DNA of 64,000 nucleotides from Epilithonimonas caeni DSM 17710 (GTDB lineage Bacteria > Bacteroidota > Bacteroidia > Flavobacteriales > Weeksellaceae). The stretch's first letter is position 1. The number at the start of each line of letters is the position of its first letter. Under the pieces are notes generated by a model. That model was not told the origin of the DNA, did not search any database, and saw only the letters and a list, made by a program, of their open reading frames with translations. The position numbers were made by a program, and so were the translations under genes. The DNA is taken from the NCBI RefSeq assembly GCF_000426465.1, contig NZ_AUFK01000017.1:62001-126000 (forward strand). The letters are read 5' to 3'. Shown piece by piece: positions 17,163 to 23,968 of the stretch.

Positions 17163-18125
17163 ATGAATGAAGACCACTACATAAAAAAAATAGACCGTGT
17201 CACTTCGATTCTGACACAACTGCAAACTAAATCCATTGTCCGAGCTCAGGATCTGGCAGATAAATTTGATGTCAGCATCAGGACGATTTACAGAGATATC
17301 AAGACTTTGGAAAACGCCGGAATTCCGATTTTTGGAGAAGCCGGTTCAGGTTATTCTTTGGTTGACGGTTATAAACTTCCACCCGTAATGTTCACAAAAG
17401 AAGAAGTTCTAAGTTTCATTACTGCCGAAAAATTGATGCAAAAATTTTCTCATGAGAGCCTCGATTCTCATTACAATTCCGCAATGGAAAAGGTAAAAGC
17501 AGTCATTAGAAATTCGGAAAAGAATCTCGTTCAGAATATCGAAAATCAGATTGACATCTATTCTTACCGACCTGAGAAATCTGATAATATCAAAAATATC
17601 ATTCCAACAATCTTGGAAAGTATCGCCGATAAAAAACAGTTAAAATTTCATTATCAAAATGTCAACAACGAAGCTACTGAAAGAACTATTGAAGCTGTCG
17701 GGATTTTCTATGAAGTCAATTATTGGTACGTGATGGCATTTTGTACGATGCGAAAAGACTTCCGCCAATTCCGCGTGGACAGAATTTTAAAAATTGAGAA
17801 AACTGAGAATCCGTTTCATCAGGAATACGGGAATGTTGGCGATTACCGAAAGAAATCAAAGAATCAGAAAGTTGGGGTTAAGCTTCTGGTTGAGAAAAAA
17901 ATATTGCCTTTTCTCGTTAATTCTAAAAAATATTACGGATTGATTTCTGAAGAAGAAAGTGACAACAAAATGCTGATGACTTTTGAAACCGAATGGATTG
18001 AAGAAGGCTTTCCGCGCTGGCTGATTACCTTTGCAGATTTTGCAGAAATCATTGAACCCGATTATCTCAAAGACACGATGAATGATTTAATCAGTAAAAT
18101 TTCTAATCAATTGAACAAAAAATAA
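17163..18125 (+). CDS. YafY-type HTH/WYL-domain transcriptional regulator
   Basis: An N-terminal DeoR-like helix-turn-helix (A-Q-D-L-A-D-K-F-D-V-S-I-R-T-I-Y-R-D-I-K) is followed by the G-S-G-Y-S-L-V-D-G-Y-K-L-P-P linker and a WYL ligand-binding domain (from about residue 160, with N-Y-W-Y-V-M-A-F-C and F-R-Q-F-R-V-D-R-I) plus a C-terminal WCX region. The ATG at 17163 is preferred over an in-frame TTG at 17148. It is convergent with the adjacent DinB gene, a pairing often seen for such regulators. Confidence 0.9.
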   Translation: MNEDHYIKKIDRVTSILTQLQTKSIVRAQDLADKFDVSIRTIYRDIKTLENAGIPIFGEAGSGYSLVDGYKLPPVMFTKEEVLSFITAEKLMQKFSHESLDSHYNSAMEKVKAVIRNSEKNLVQNIENQIDIYSYRPEKSDNIKNIIPTILESIADKKQLKFHYQNVNNEATERTIEAVGIFYEVNYWYVMAFCTMRKDFRQFRVDRILKIEKTENPFHQEYGNVGDYRKKSKNQKVGVKLLVEKKILPFLVNSKKYYGLISEEESDNKMLMTFETEWIEEGFPRWLITFADFAEIIEPDYLKDTMNDLISKISNQLNKK

Positions 18126-18147
18126 AGCCTGCCAAAAAGCAGACTTT
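18124..18147 (-). terminator. Terminator of the DinB gene
   Basis: AAAGCCTGC (18124-18132) faces GCAGACTTT (18139-18147). The single odd pair is a G-U wobble only in minus-strand RNA, so the hairpin fits termination of the minus-strand gene ending at 18171. Confidence 0.6.
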
Positions 18148-18170
18148 AAATTCAAATCAAGCGTATAAAA

Positions 18171-18650
18171 TTATCTTTCTCTTTCCCAGAAAAACGGAGG
18201 TTCAATTCCCAAAGCTCTCAGGTAAACATAACCCTGACCTCTGTGGTGAATTTCATTGTCCACAAAATAAAGAATGTTCTGATACACAGGAAATTCGTAC
18301 TGGCCAAATAAATTGAAGGTCTCCTGAAATCTTTCTTCTGTTATCTGGCTGAAGTATTCATTAATGATTTCGGTTTCTTCATCCCATTTTGCCAGGAGTT
18401 CAGCTTTGGTTGTAGGGTTGAAAGTTTCATCGAATTCATTAATCGTTCCTTCAACAATCGATTTCAGGGCTGGCCCGCCAATAGCAATCAGTTCAAGAGC
18501 TAATTTTGAAAACGGTCTCATTCCGCCAATTGAAAACCCGAATAAATCTTTCTCCGGAAAAGCTTCAATCACTCTTCTTGTGAGATTTCTGTGTCCTTGC
18601 CAATGGATTAAAAGTTGTTGTGAGTCCAGGACTTTTGCGTTTGCGTTCAT
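18171..18650 (-). CDS. DinB-superfamily protein
   Basis: About 159 residues forming a four-helix DinB fold. Putative metal ligands are the His residues of L-I-H-W-Q-G-H-R near the N-terminus and the H-H-R-G-Q-G-Y-V-Y-L-R-A-L-G motif near the C-terminus. Family members include bacillithiol- and mycothiol-dependent S-transferases; a bacillithiol link is possible because a bshB1 gene lies at 56240 (inference). The Met at 18650 gives M-N-A-N-A-K-V; an upstream Met at 18674 is less likely. Confidence 0.85.
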   Translation of the reverse strand: MNANAKVLDSQQLLIHWQGHRNLTRRVIEAFPEKDLFGFSIGGMRPFSKLALELIAIGGPALKSIVEGTINEFDETFNPTTKAELLAKWDEETEIINEYFSQITEERFQETFNLFGQYEFPVYQNILYFVDNEIHHRGQGYVYLRALGIEPPFFWERER

Positions 18651-18774
18651 AATAGTTTGTTTTATTTGATACAAATTTATGACGCAGTTGTGACAATAGT
18701 ATGTCAGTAGGATTTTTGGAAAATGAAATATTTTTATCGCAAAGTCGCAAAACTACTTTTATATTTTATAAAGA

Positions 18775-18801
18775 AAGTCGCAAAGGAAAACTTTGCGACT
18801 T
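18775..18801 (-). terminator. Palindrome downstream of lptB, likely terminator
   Basis: The 11-bp perfect stem AAGTCGCAAAG/CTTTGCGACTT (18775-18785 with 18791-18801) has a 5-base loop. A related CGCAAAGTCGCAAA lies at 18738-18751. It probably ends lptB transcription but also resembles dispersed repeats. Confidence 0.6.
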
Positions 18802-18844
18802 ATAATATTTTCAATTTTAAAATCTTATGCCTTTGCAATAAAAT

Positions 18845-19573
18845 CTAAATCTTCTCAAAACGGAAGTTCTCCCCAAGATAAGCCTTCCTAACATCCGGGT
18901 CGTTTGCCAAATCTTCAGGAAGACCTTCTTTCAGGATTTTCCCTTCGAACATAATATAAGTTTTGTTGGTAATCGCCAGTGTTTGTTGTACATTGTGGTC
19001 AGTAATCAGAATTCCGATATTTTTCTCAACCAAAGACCTTACGATCTTCTGGATATCTTCCACCGCAATCGGGTCAACTCCGGCAAAAGGCTCATCCAGA
19101 AGAATAAAATTTGGGCTTGTTGCAAGACAACGCGCAATCTCTGTCCTACGTCTTTCACCTCCGGAAAGCAAATCGCCACGGTTTTTACGAACGTGCTCCA
19201 AATGGAATTCCTCAATCAATTCATCACATTTTTTCTGTTGCTCTTTTTTGGAAAGTTTCGTCAATTGCAAAACGCCCAAAATATTATCTTCCACAGACAG
19301 CTTTCTGAAAACCGAAGCTTCCTGGGCCAGATAGCCTATTCCTTTCTGCGCACGTCTGTACATTGCATCCTGCGTTATATTTTGTTTATCCAGAAACACA
19401 TTTCCCAAAGTTGGCTTCACCAGCCCAACAATCATATAGAAGGAAGTCGTTTTACCTGCTCCATTTGGTCCCAAAAGCCCGACAATTTCTCCTTGCTGAA
19501 CCTCCAATGACACGCCCTTCACCACTTTTTTTGGCCCGTATTCTTTGATTAAATTTTCTCCTCGTAAAATCAT
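18845..19573 (-). CDS. lptB: LPS export ABC transporter ATPase LptB
   Basis: A 242-residue cytoplasmic ATPase that powers lipopolysaccharide extraction from the inner membrane with LptF/G. It shows Walker [10 protein letters not shown], signature L-S-G-G-E-R-R-R, Walker [14 protein letters not shown] and the LptB-typical [15 protein letters not shown]. The C-terminus ends A-Y-L-G-E-N-F-R-F. Full family length. The promoter side faces a repeat-filled region shared with the TrmH gene. Confidence 0.95.
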   Translation of the reverse strand: MILRGENLIKEYGPKKVVKGVSLEVQQGEIVGLLGPNGAGKTTSFYMIVGLVKPTLGNVFLDKQNITQDAMYRRAQKGIGYLAQEASVFRKLSVEDNILGVLQLTKLSKKEQQKKCDELIEEFHLEHVRKNRGDLLSGGERRRTEIARCLATSPNFILLDEPFAGVDPIAVEDIQKIVRSLVEKNIGILITDHNVQQTLAITNKTYIMFEGKILKEGLPEDLANDPDVRKAYLGENFRFEKI

Positions 19574-19613
19574 AAAACAAAGATAGATAAATTTTTATCT
19601 TCTCCCTGCAAAA

Positions 19614-19754
19614 GATTTGGACGTGCCCCTCGCCAACCCTAAGGCAAAAGCTCGGGCCGGGCTATCCACTGCAATCTTTTTTTGCATCACGCTTTGTCAG
19701 GCTGAGGCTCTCGAAGTCAAAGCAAAAAAGGATTTCCGTTACTATCCCTCACGC
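19614..19754 (+). repeat. Dispersed structured repeat, copy 1
   Basis: Shares three blocks with the copy at 26699-26814: GATTTGGrCGTGCCCCTCGC, the block CGGGCTATCCACTGCAATC and GGATTTCCGTTACTATCCCT. Between the last two blocks is a hairpin with outer arms of T and A runs ending in GC/GC and an inner CTTTG/CAAAG pair (19691-19723). It lies between divergent lptB and the TrmH gene. The translated frame looks like a short hypothetical protein, but conservation follows the RNA hairpin, not codons. Confidence 0.7.
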
Positions 19755-19777
19755 ACTTCGCCAAGATTCACGCTTTC

Positions 19778-19824
19778 ACATTTTACATTGTACATTTTAC
19801 ATTGTACATTTTACATTGTACATT
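19778..19824. repeat. 14-bp tandem repeat, three full copies
   Basis: The unit ACATTTTACATTGT is repeated perfectly three times (19778-19819) plus a partial fourth. The end of the array creates TACATTTG (19819-19826), a match to the -7 box, 14 bases before the TrmH start codon. Confidence 0.8.
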
Positions 19825-19840
19825 TGTGAAAAAATTTAAA

Positions 19841-20611
19841 ATGCTCATAGAAAGCCTTCAAAACGAAAAAATCAAAAGACTAACACGACTTTTATCCAAA
19901 AATCAGGACAGAAGAAAAGCAGGAGTGTTTATTGTAGAAGGCCAACAGGAAAACGAAAGAGCATTGCATTTTGGGAATCAACCGGAAGAATATTTCATTT
20001 GCGAAAATATTTTCAAAGGAATATTACCCGATTCCAAAATCCATTATGTCTCCGAAAAGCTTTATGAGAAAATCGCTTATCGCGGGACTACCGAGGGAAT
20101 TATTGGGATTTATAAATTAGAGCAAAGAAACCTTGACGAGTTCAAACCAAAGCAGGATTCTGCAATCATTATTTTAGAAAGTGTGGAAAAACCCGGAAAT
20201 CTCGGTGCCATCCTGAGAAGTTGTGAAGCTTTCGGGATCAACGCTTTGATCGTTACCGACCCGAGAACAGATTTTTATAATCCAAATGTTATCCGTTCCA
20301 GCGTTGGTTGTCTATTTGGAATGAATATCTTCCAAGCTTCAAACGAAGAAACAATGGAATTTTTAAAAATCAATGACTACAATATTTTCACCACTTTTAT
20401 GAGTGAAGATGCAAAAAACATTCAGGAAAAAAAATTGAAAACCAGGTCTGCCGTTTTGTTTGGAACAGAACATTCTGGTTTGAGTGATTTTTGGAAAGGG
20501 AAGGGAGAAAATGTCTTGATCCCAATGTCAGGAACAATAGATTCTCTTAATCTCAGTAATGCAGCAGCAATTACCTGCTACGAAATCCTGAGACAGAAAT
20601 TAGAAAAATAA
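19841..20611 (+). CDS. TrmH/SpoU-family RNA 2'-O-methyltransferase
   Basis: About 257 residues: an N-terminal substrate-binding domain (R-R-K-A-G-V-F-I-V-E-G) and a SPOUT methyltransferase domain with the three family motifs, E-K-P-G-N-L-G-A-I-L-R, the F-G-T-E-H-S-G-L segment and I-P-M-S-G-T-I-D-S-L-N-L-S-N-A-A-A. It methylates ribose 2'-OH in rRNA or tRNA; the target is not determinable. The Met at 19841 replaces an upstream in-frame start inside the tandem repeat. Confidence 0.92.
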   Translation: MLIESLQNEKIKRLTRLLSKNQDRRKAGVFIVEGQQENERALHFGNQPEEYFICENIFKGILPDSKIHYVSEKLYEKIAYRGTTEGIIGIYKLEQRNLDEFKPKQDSAIIILESVEKPGNLGAILRSCEAFGINALIVTDPRTDFYNPNVIRSSVGCLFGMNIFQASNEETMEFLKINDYNIFTTFMSEDAKNIQEKKLKTRSAVLFGTEHSGLSDFWKGKGENVLIPMSGTIDSLNLSNAAAITCYEILRQKLEK

Positions 20612-20612
20612 A

Positions 20613-20637
20613 AAACCACTTCAAATTGAAGTGGTTT
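20613..20637. terminator. Bidirectional terminator
   Basis: AAACCACTTCAA (20613-20624) pairs with TTGAAGTGGTTT (20626-20637). The better T run is on the minus strand, so it serves both the TrmH gene and the small lipoprotein gene ending at 20660. Confidence 0.75.
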
Positions 20638-20659
20638 AAAATTCTTAAGTCGGTTAAGA

Positions 20660-20869
20660 TTATTTTTTAGCAGCAGCTGAATCAACTTTAGCAGCAGCAG
20701 AGTCAACTTTAACAGCAGCAGAATCAACTTTAGCAGCAGCAGAGTCGATAGTTGCAACAGCAGAATCAACTACAGCAGAATCAGCAGCAGCAGTATCAAC
20801 AGTTTCAGTTTTTTTACAAGCTACAAGAGCAACAGCAGCGATAGCAGCTACGAATAATGATTTTTTCAT
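20660..20869 (-). CDS. Small Ala-rich repeat lipoprotein 1 (69 aa)
   Basis: Starts MKKSLFVAAIAAVALVACKK, a lipoprotein signal with the lipobox L-V-A-C. The mature part is almost only Ala, Asp, Ser, Val and Lys, built from 7-residue units of the type V-D-S-A-A-A-K, so it is probably an extended helix or coiled coil. It is a paralogue of the protein at 22736-22972, with nearly identical signal peptides. The start at 20869 gives the lipoprotein signal; an upstream Met at 20908 would not. A minus-strand TAATTTTG box lies at 20921-20928. Function unknown; an envelope-spacer role like that of Lpp is speculative. Confidence 0.8.
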   Translation of the reverse strand: MKKSLFVAAIAAVALVACKKTETVDTAAADSAVVDSAVATIDSAAAKVDSAAVKVDSAAAKVDSAAAKK

Positions 20870-20944
20870 AATAATTAAATTTAAATTGTTAGTTAATAGA
20901 TCGTCCATTATTTGAACAGGGCAAAATTATATTGATAAAATATT

Positions 20945-20996
20945 TTTGTTTTGAAAATTAATTGTAATATATTTGTAAAACACGATTTACAAATAA
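20945..20996 (+). promoter_or_regulatory. Promoter of the 21036 operon with overlapping inverted repeat
   Basis: TTTG (20945-20948), a 19-base spacer and TATATTTG (20968-20975) form a canonical Bacteroidetes promoter. The inverted repeat TTTGTAAA-N6-TTTACAAA at 20972-20993 overlaps its -7 box. The block 20961-20996 is also conserved upstream of the second small lipoprotein (23077-23109). Confidence 0.65.
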
Positions 20997-21035
20997 GAAA
21001 TACTGTAAATCAATAAATTAAGAACACGTAGAATT

Positions 21036-22121
21036 TTGAGCGATACAGAATTTTCATATTTTCAGTCCTTGAAAAGTGCTGTTCAGGCGAAATATCTTGA
21101 GACGCATTCTCCATCTTATGATGACATTTCCAAATGGAAGGGCATTGATATTATTTATTTCCAGGAAGACCTGAGACAAAAGGCCAAGGGAAATATTAGC
21201 GAAAAGACTTTTTATACCTATTTCAAAAATAACTCACTGGAAAAAACCCCAAGAATTGATATGCTCAATATTTTAGCAATCTATTCCGGATATAATTCCT
21301 GGTCTGAGTTTAAGAAGAAAAACCCTTTAACAGTCGTTGAAAAACCTGCATCAATAGATTCTAAAGTAGCGAATGAAACGGAAGAACCAGCTTCTGAAGC
21401 CATAAACAATCTTCAAGAAAAAATTACGAAACCGCTCGTTTCCATAGATAATCAAGCTTTTGATGAAATCAATCAAAATATCAATTTCAATAGTGAAAAA
21501 CAGAATTTCCTAAAAAGATATCTATGGTTGGGGATTTCGGCATTTTTATTTGCTGTTGTTCTTATTTTGGTCTTTTATGATAACCTTTTTTATAAAAAAT
21601 ACACATATGCTTTTACTGATGCAGACAGAAACTCATCTATAAAAGGAGAACTGGACGTTAAAATTATCCGGGAAAATGAATCTCCGATCCTCTTCAAAGT
21701 AAAGCCAAATTCAAAATTTGTCTACGAAACAAAAAGCAAAAATCTGAAAATGGTCATTTCTTCGCCTTTTTACAGGACAGATACTGTGACAAGAGATTTG
21801 ACATCAGCACCTTCATCCGAAGATATCGAGTTGAAACCTAATGATTATGCGATTCAGCTTTACTATTACTCGAAGTCAATTATCGATTTTAAGAAAAAAA
21901 CAAGTGAATTAAACAAGCTCATCAGTGATAATGCTTTGATCTATCAAGTTGTTGATAGCGACATATATGGCATTGAAACGATGGATAAACAGAAATACAT
22001 CTCGCTGGTCACACTTCCTACAACATCGTTAGAAAACCTGGAAGTAATTGATTCTCAGATGAAAAACGGAAAAATAGTAATGATCAAATTCAAAATTACT
22101 GACGATGAAAAAACAAAATAA
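21036..22121 (+). CDS. Single-span membrane protein with N-terminal helical domain, possible transmembrane regulator
   Basis: A 361-residue protein beginning at a TTG codon (no suitable ATG upstream). Residues about 25-95 form a helical domain with I-S-E-K-T-F-Y-T-Y-F-K and a later L-A-I-Y-S-G-Y-N-S-W-S-E-F, a pattern seen at the N-terminus of various Bacteroidetes regulatory proteins. A single membrane segment lies at about 161-185, and about 175 residues follow on the periplasmic side. The layout resembles ToxR/CadC-like one-component regulators, but DNA binding is unproven. It overlaps the next lipoprotein gene by 17 bases, so the two are translationally coupled. No named family is recognised. 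Confidence 0.72.
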   Translation: MSDTEFSYFQSLKSAVQAKYLETHSPSYDDISKWKGIDIIYFQEDLRQKAKGNISEKTFYTYFKNNSLEKTPRIDMLNILAIYSGYNSWSEFKKKNPLTVVEKPASIDSKVANETEEPASEAINNLQEKITKPLVSIDNQAFDEINQNINFNSEKQNFLKRYLWLGISAFLFAVVLILVFYDNLFYKKYTYAFTDADRNSSIKGELDVKIIRENESPILFKVKPNSKFVYETKSKNLKMVISSPFYRTDTVTRDLTSAPSSEDIELKPNDYAIQLYYYSKSIIDFKKKTSELNKLISDNALIYQVVDSDIYGIETMDKQKYISLVTLPTTSLENLEVIDSQMKNGKIVMIKFKITDDEKTK

Positions 22122-22701
22122 ATTATATCACCTCTTCATAATTCCTGCACTAATAACCATTGGAATTATATCTTGTGATAAAAAATATGACGGCAAAGAC
22201 AACTCTTTGGAGACTCTTCGAAATGCCAATAACAGAATAACCTATTCCAAGACAAAACTAGACAGCGTACAGGCTATCAATGTTATTACTTCGCAAAAAG
22301 TACAGGACCTACTAGATCTATCTGCACTTTACACTTCGGGAAATAAAGACACAGAAATAGATTCCGTAATCTATACACAAATGCAGGCTCACTTTCTGTC
22401 CAAGGATTCCAATAATCTAAAACCTTTATTAAAGGAAATGGACAGTTTGAAAGTCAAGTTTGCAAAAGTCAACAATTTGACGACATCCAAATCCATACAC
22501 GAAAAAGACACTCTGGATTTTGCAACTTTCGATGTAGAATATTATGACAACAAGAAAACTTACATCACTACAGTTAACAGAAAAGCCCAGTATCTATTAA
22601 AAGCTTCTCCAGTTAAATTCCAAAAAGAATTCAAGTTTTACTTTACCAAATTCTATCAAAAAGAATCGGACAGTACAAAAACAACAAAACCCGCCAATTA
22701 G
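22105..22701 (+). CDS. Uncharacterised lipoprotein coupled to the 21036 gene
   Basis: A 198-residue protein with a lipoprotein signal ending I-G-I-I-S-C (Cys24). The mature part is charged and helix-rich (about 35-130), then shows a beta-like segment D-F-A-T-F-D-V-E-Y-Y-D-N-K-K-T-Y. Overlap with the upstream membrane protein gene suggests the two products interact, for example a periplasmic partner of its sensor domain (inference). The stop codon lies in the loop of the terminator hairpin. Confidence 0.75.
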   Translation: MKKQNKLYHLFIIPALITIGIISCDKKYDGKDNSLETLRNANNRITYSKTKLDSVQAINVITSQKVQDLLDLSALYTSGNKDTEIDSVIYTQMQAHFLSKDSNNLKPLLKEMDSLKVKFAKVNNLTTSKSIHEKDTLDFATFDVEYYDNKKTYITTVNRKAQYLLKASPVKFQKEFKFYFTKFYQKESDSTKTTKPAN

Positions 22702-22712
22702 CGGGTTTTGCT
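22686..22712 (+). terminator. Terminator of the 21036-22701 operon
   Basis: AAAACCCGC (22686-22694) pairs with GCGGGTTTT (22701-22709); the TAG stop codon is in the loop and start of the right arm. Confidence 0.82.
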
Positions 22713-22714
22713 TT

Positions 22715-22737
22715 AATTAGATTGGAAGAATCTAATT
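22715..22737 (-). terminator. Terminator of small lipoprotein 2
   Basis: AATTAGATT (22715-22723) pairs with AATCTAATT (22729-22737), overlapping the stop codon of the minus-strand gene. Confidence 0.65.
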
Positions 22738-22972
22738 ATTTTTTGATTTCTTCTTTAGCAGCTTTCTCGTCAGCTTTTACTTCAGCTTTAGCAGAATCAG
22801 CAGTAGCTTTTACAGAATCAACTGTAGCAGTTGCAGTAGAATCGATAGCAGCAACAGCAGAATCAGCTGTAGCGTCTACTGAATCAACAGCGTTAGCTTC
22901 TACGTTATCAGTTTTTTTACAAGCTACAAGAGCGATAGCAGCAATAGCAGCTACAAATAATGACTTTTTCAT
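22736..22972 (-). CDS. Small Ala-rich lipoprotein 2 (78 aa)
   Basis: Starts MKKSLFVAAIAAIALVACKK, differing from lipoprotein 1 at one residue. The mature part is again composed of Ala, Asp, Ser, Val, Thr and Lys, but the repeat is less regular and the tail is Lys/Glu-rich (A-A-K-E-E-I-K-K). The paralogues lie on either side of the two-gene operon, both on the minus strand. A conserved element is found about 105 bases upstream of each. Function unknown. Confidence 0.8.
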   Translation of the reverse strand: MKKSLFVAAIAAIALVACKKTDNVEANAVDSVDATADSAVAAIDSTATATVDSVKATADSAKAEVKADEKAAKEEIKK

Positions 22973-23076
22973 TTTCTAAAAATTTAAATTATTATTAATA
23001 TTATTGTTTGTGAATTATCGTGTTATAATTACAAGACAAAGGTAGAGTGGTCTGACAAAAATCATTAATAAATAGC

Positions 23077-23109
23077 TTGTAATATGATTGTAAATATTTT
23101 TACAAATAA
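23077..23109. promoter_or_regulatory. Inverted-repeat element upstream of lipoprotein 2
   Basis: TTGTAATAT followed by TTGTAAA-N4-TTTACAA and ATAA. The same order of blocks (TTGTAATAT, TTGTAAA, TTTACAA, ATAA) is found at 20961-20996 upstream of lipoprotein 1. It lies between the lipoprotein 2 gene and the 3' end of the cyclo-ligase gene. A protein-binding site is inferred. Confidence 0.55.
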
Positions 23110-23135
23110 AATACAATGATTTTCAATCATTTAAA

Positions 23136-23705
23136 TCAAAATTCAAAATAATTATAGGGTGTGATCAAACCATCCAGAGCTATATCCAATTCAAAAACAT
23201 CAGTAACAACTTCTTTTGGTGGAAAGAAATTCAAACCAATTTTTTTATTAATTCCATAATTCTCAGAAAAGAACGAATCATAAAATCCTTTTCCGTATCC
23301 TATTCTGTTCCCAAATCTGTCACAATACAACAAAGGTGTCAAAACATAGTCCAAATCAACGTTTGAAGTAATATTTGAAATCGGCTCTTTGATTCCCCAA
23401 TTATTAACTTCAAATTCAGAATCAGGAAAAATTTCTACTGAAATCATTTTTTCACTTTGAATTTTCGGCACAAAAACTCTTATTTTATTATCAAAAAAAT
23501 AATCTATAAATATCCGGGTATTTATCTCATTATATTTTTTAATCGGCAAAAATATATTAACTTTTTGATTTTCAGTAATATTAAATTGTAAAATGAATTG
23601 TTCGAAGATTTTTTCAGACAAAAAATCAACCTCATCTTGTGATAAAGCCATTCTTTTTGCTCTATATATTGCTCGAAGCTCTCTTTTTGTAAGGCTAAGA
23701 TTCAT
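23136..23705 (-). CDS. 5-formyltetrahydrofolate cyclo-ligase
   Basis: A 189-residue enzyme that converts 5-formyl-THF to 5,10-methenyl-THF with ATP. The N-terminal K-R-E-L-R-A-I-Y-R-A-K-R and the C-terminal signature R-I-G-Y-G-K-G-F-Y-D are present, with L-T-P-L-L-Y-C-D-R-F-G ahead of the latter. Standard family length. Last gene of the TrhO-TrhP-ferredoxin operon, one base after the ferredoxin stop codon. Confidence 0.93.
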   Translation of the reverse strand: MNLSLTKRELRAIYRAKRMALSQDEVDFLSEKIFEQFILQFNITENQKVNIFLPIKKYNEINTRIFIDYFFDNKIRVFVPKIQSEKMISVEIFPDSEFEVNNWGIKEPISNITSNVDLDYVLTPLLYCDRFGNRIGYGKGFYDSFFSENYGINKKIGLNFFPPKEVVTDVFELDIALDGLITPYNYFEF

Positions 23706-23706
23706 T

Positions 23707-23937
23707 TTAAATTTCTTTAACTGAAATGATATTTACAGGACATGCTTTAGAAGCTCTATCGCAAGATTCAAAAGAATCATGCTGCGGTGTTTTAATTGTA
23801 TAAAAGCCTTTTTTATCAACAGATTTTAACAATACGGACTTCCCATCTTTTTTAGACATTCTAAAAAATTCCGGCGCAAACTCTGCACAATAATTACAAC
23901 CGATACATTTATCCCGCTGAAGTGTTACAATTACCAT
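23707..23937 (-). CDS. Ferredoxin, single [4Fe-4S] type
   Basis: About 76 residues with one C-x2-C-x2-C set (K-C-I-G-C-N-Y-C) and a distal C-P motif (K-A-C-P-V-N), which together fit one [4Fe-4S] cluster; an additional Cys lies in S-C-D-R. The start at 23937 (M-V-I-V-T-L-Q-R) is preferred over a Met four codons earlier. It lies 31 bases after the TrhP-like gene and 1 base before the cyclo-ligase gene. An electron-donor role for the TrhP-like protein is possible but not shown. Confidence 0.9.
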   Translation of the reverse strand: MVIVTLQRDKCIGCNYCAEFAPEFFRMSKKDGKSVLLKSVDKKGFYTIKTPQHDSFESCDRASKACPVNIISVKEI

Positions 23938-23968
23938 TTCTGTTAACAATCAAAGACAAAATTCTCTA

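Noticed and set aside
19778-19824. Tandem repeats considered as a CRISPR array
   Set aside because: Units of 14 bases with no spacers and no cas genes.
19617-19829. 70-residue open frame across repeat copy 1 and the tandem repeat
   Set aside because: Composed entirely of repeat DNA and unlike the frame in copy 2 outside the conserved blocks.
22722-22979. 85-residue plus-strand open frame opposite small lipoprotein 2
   Set aside because: Ala/Ser-rich because it is antisense to an Ala-rich gene; the minus strand has a full lipoprotein signal.
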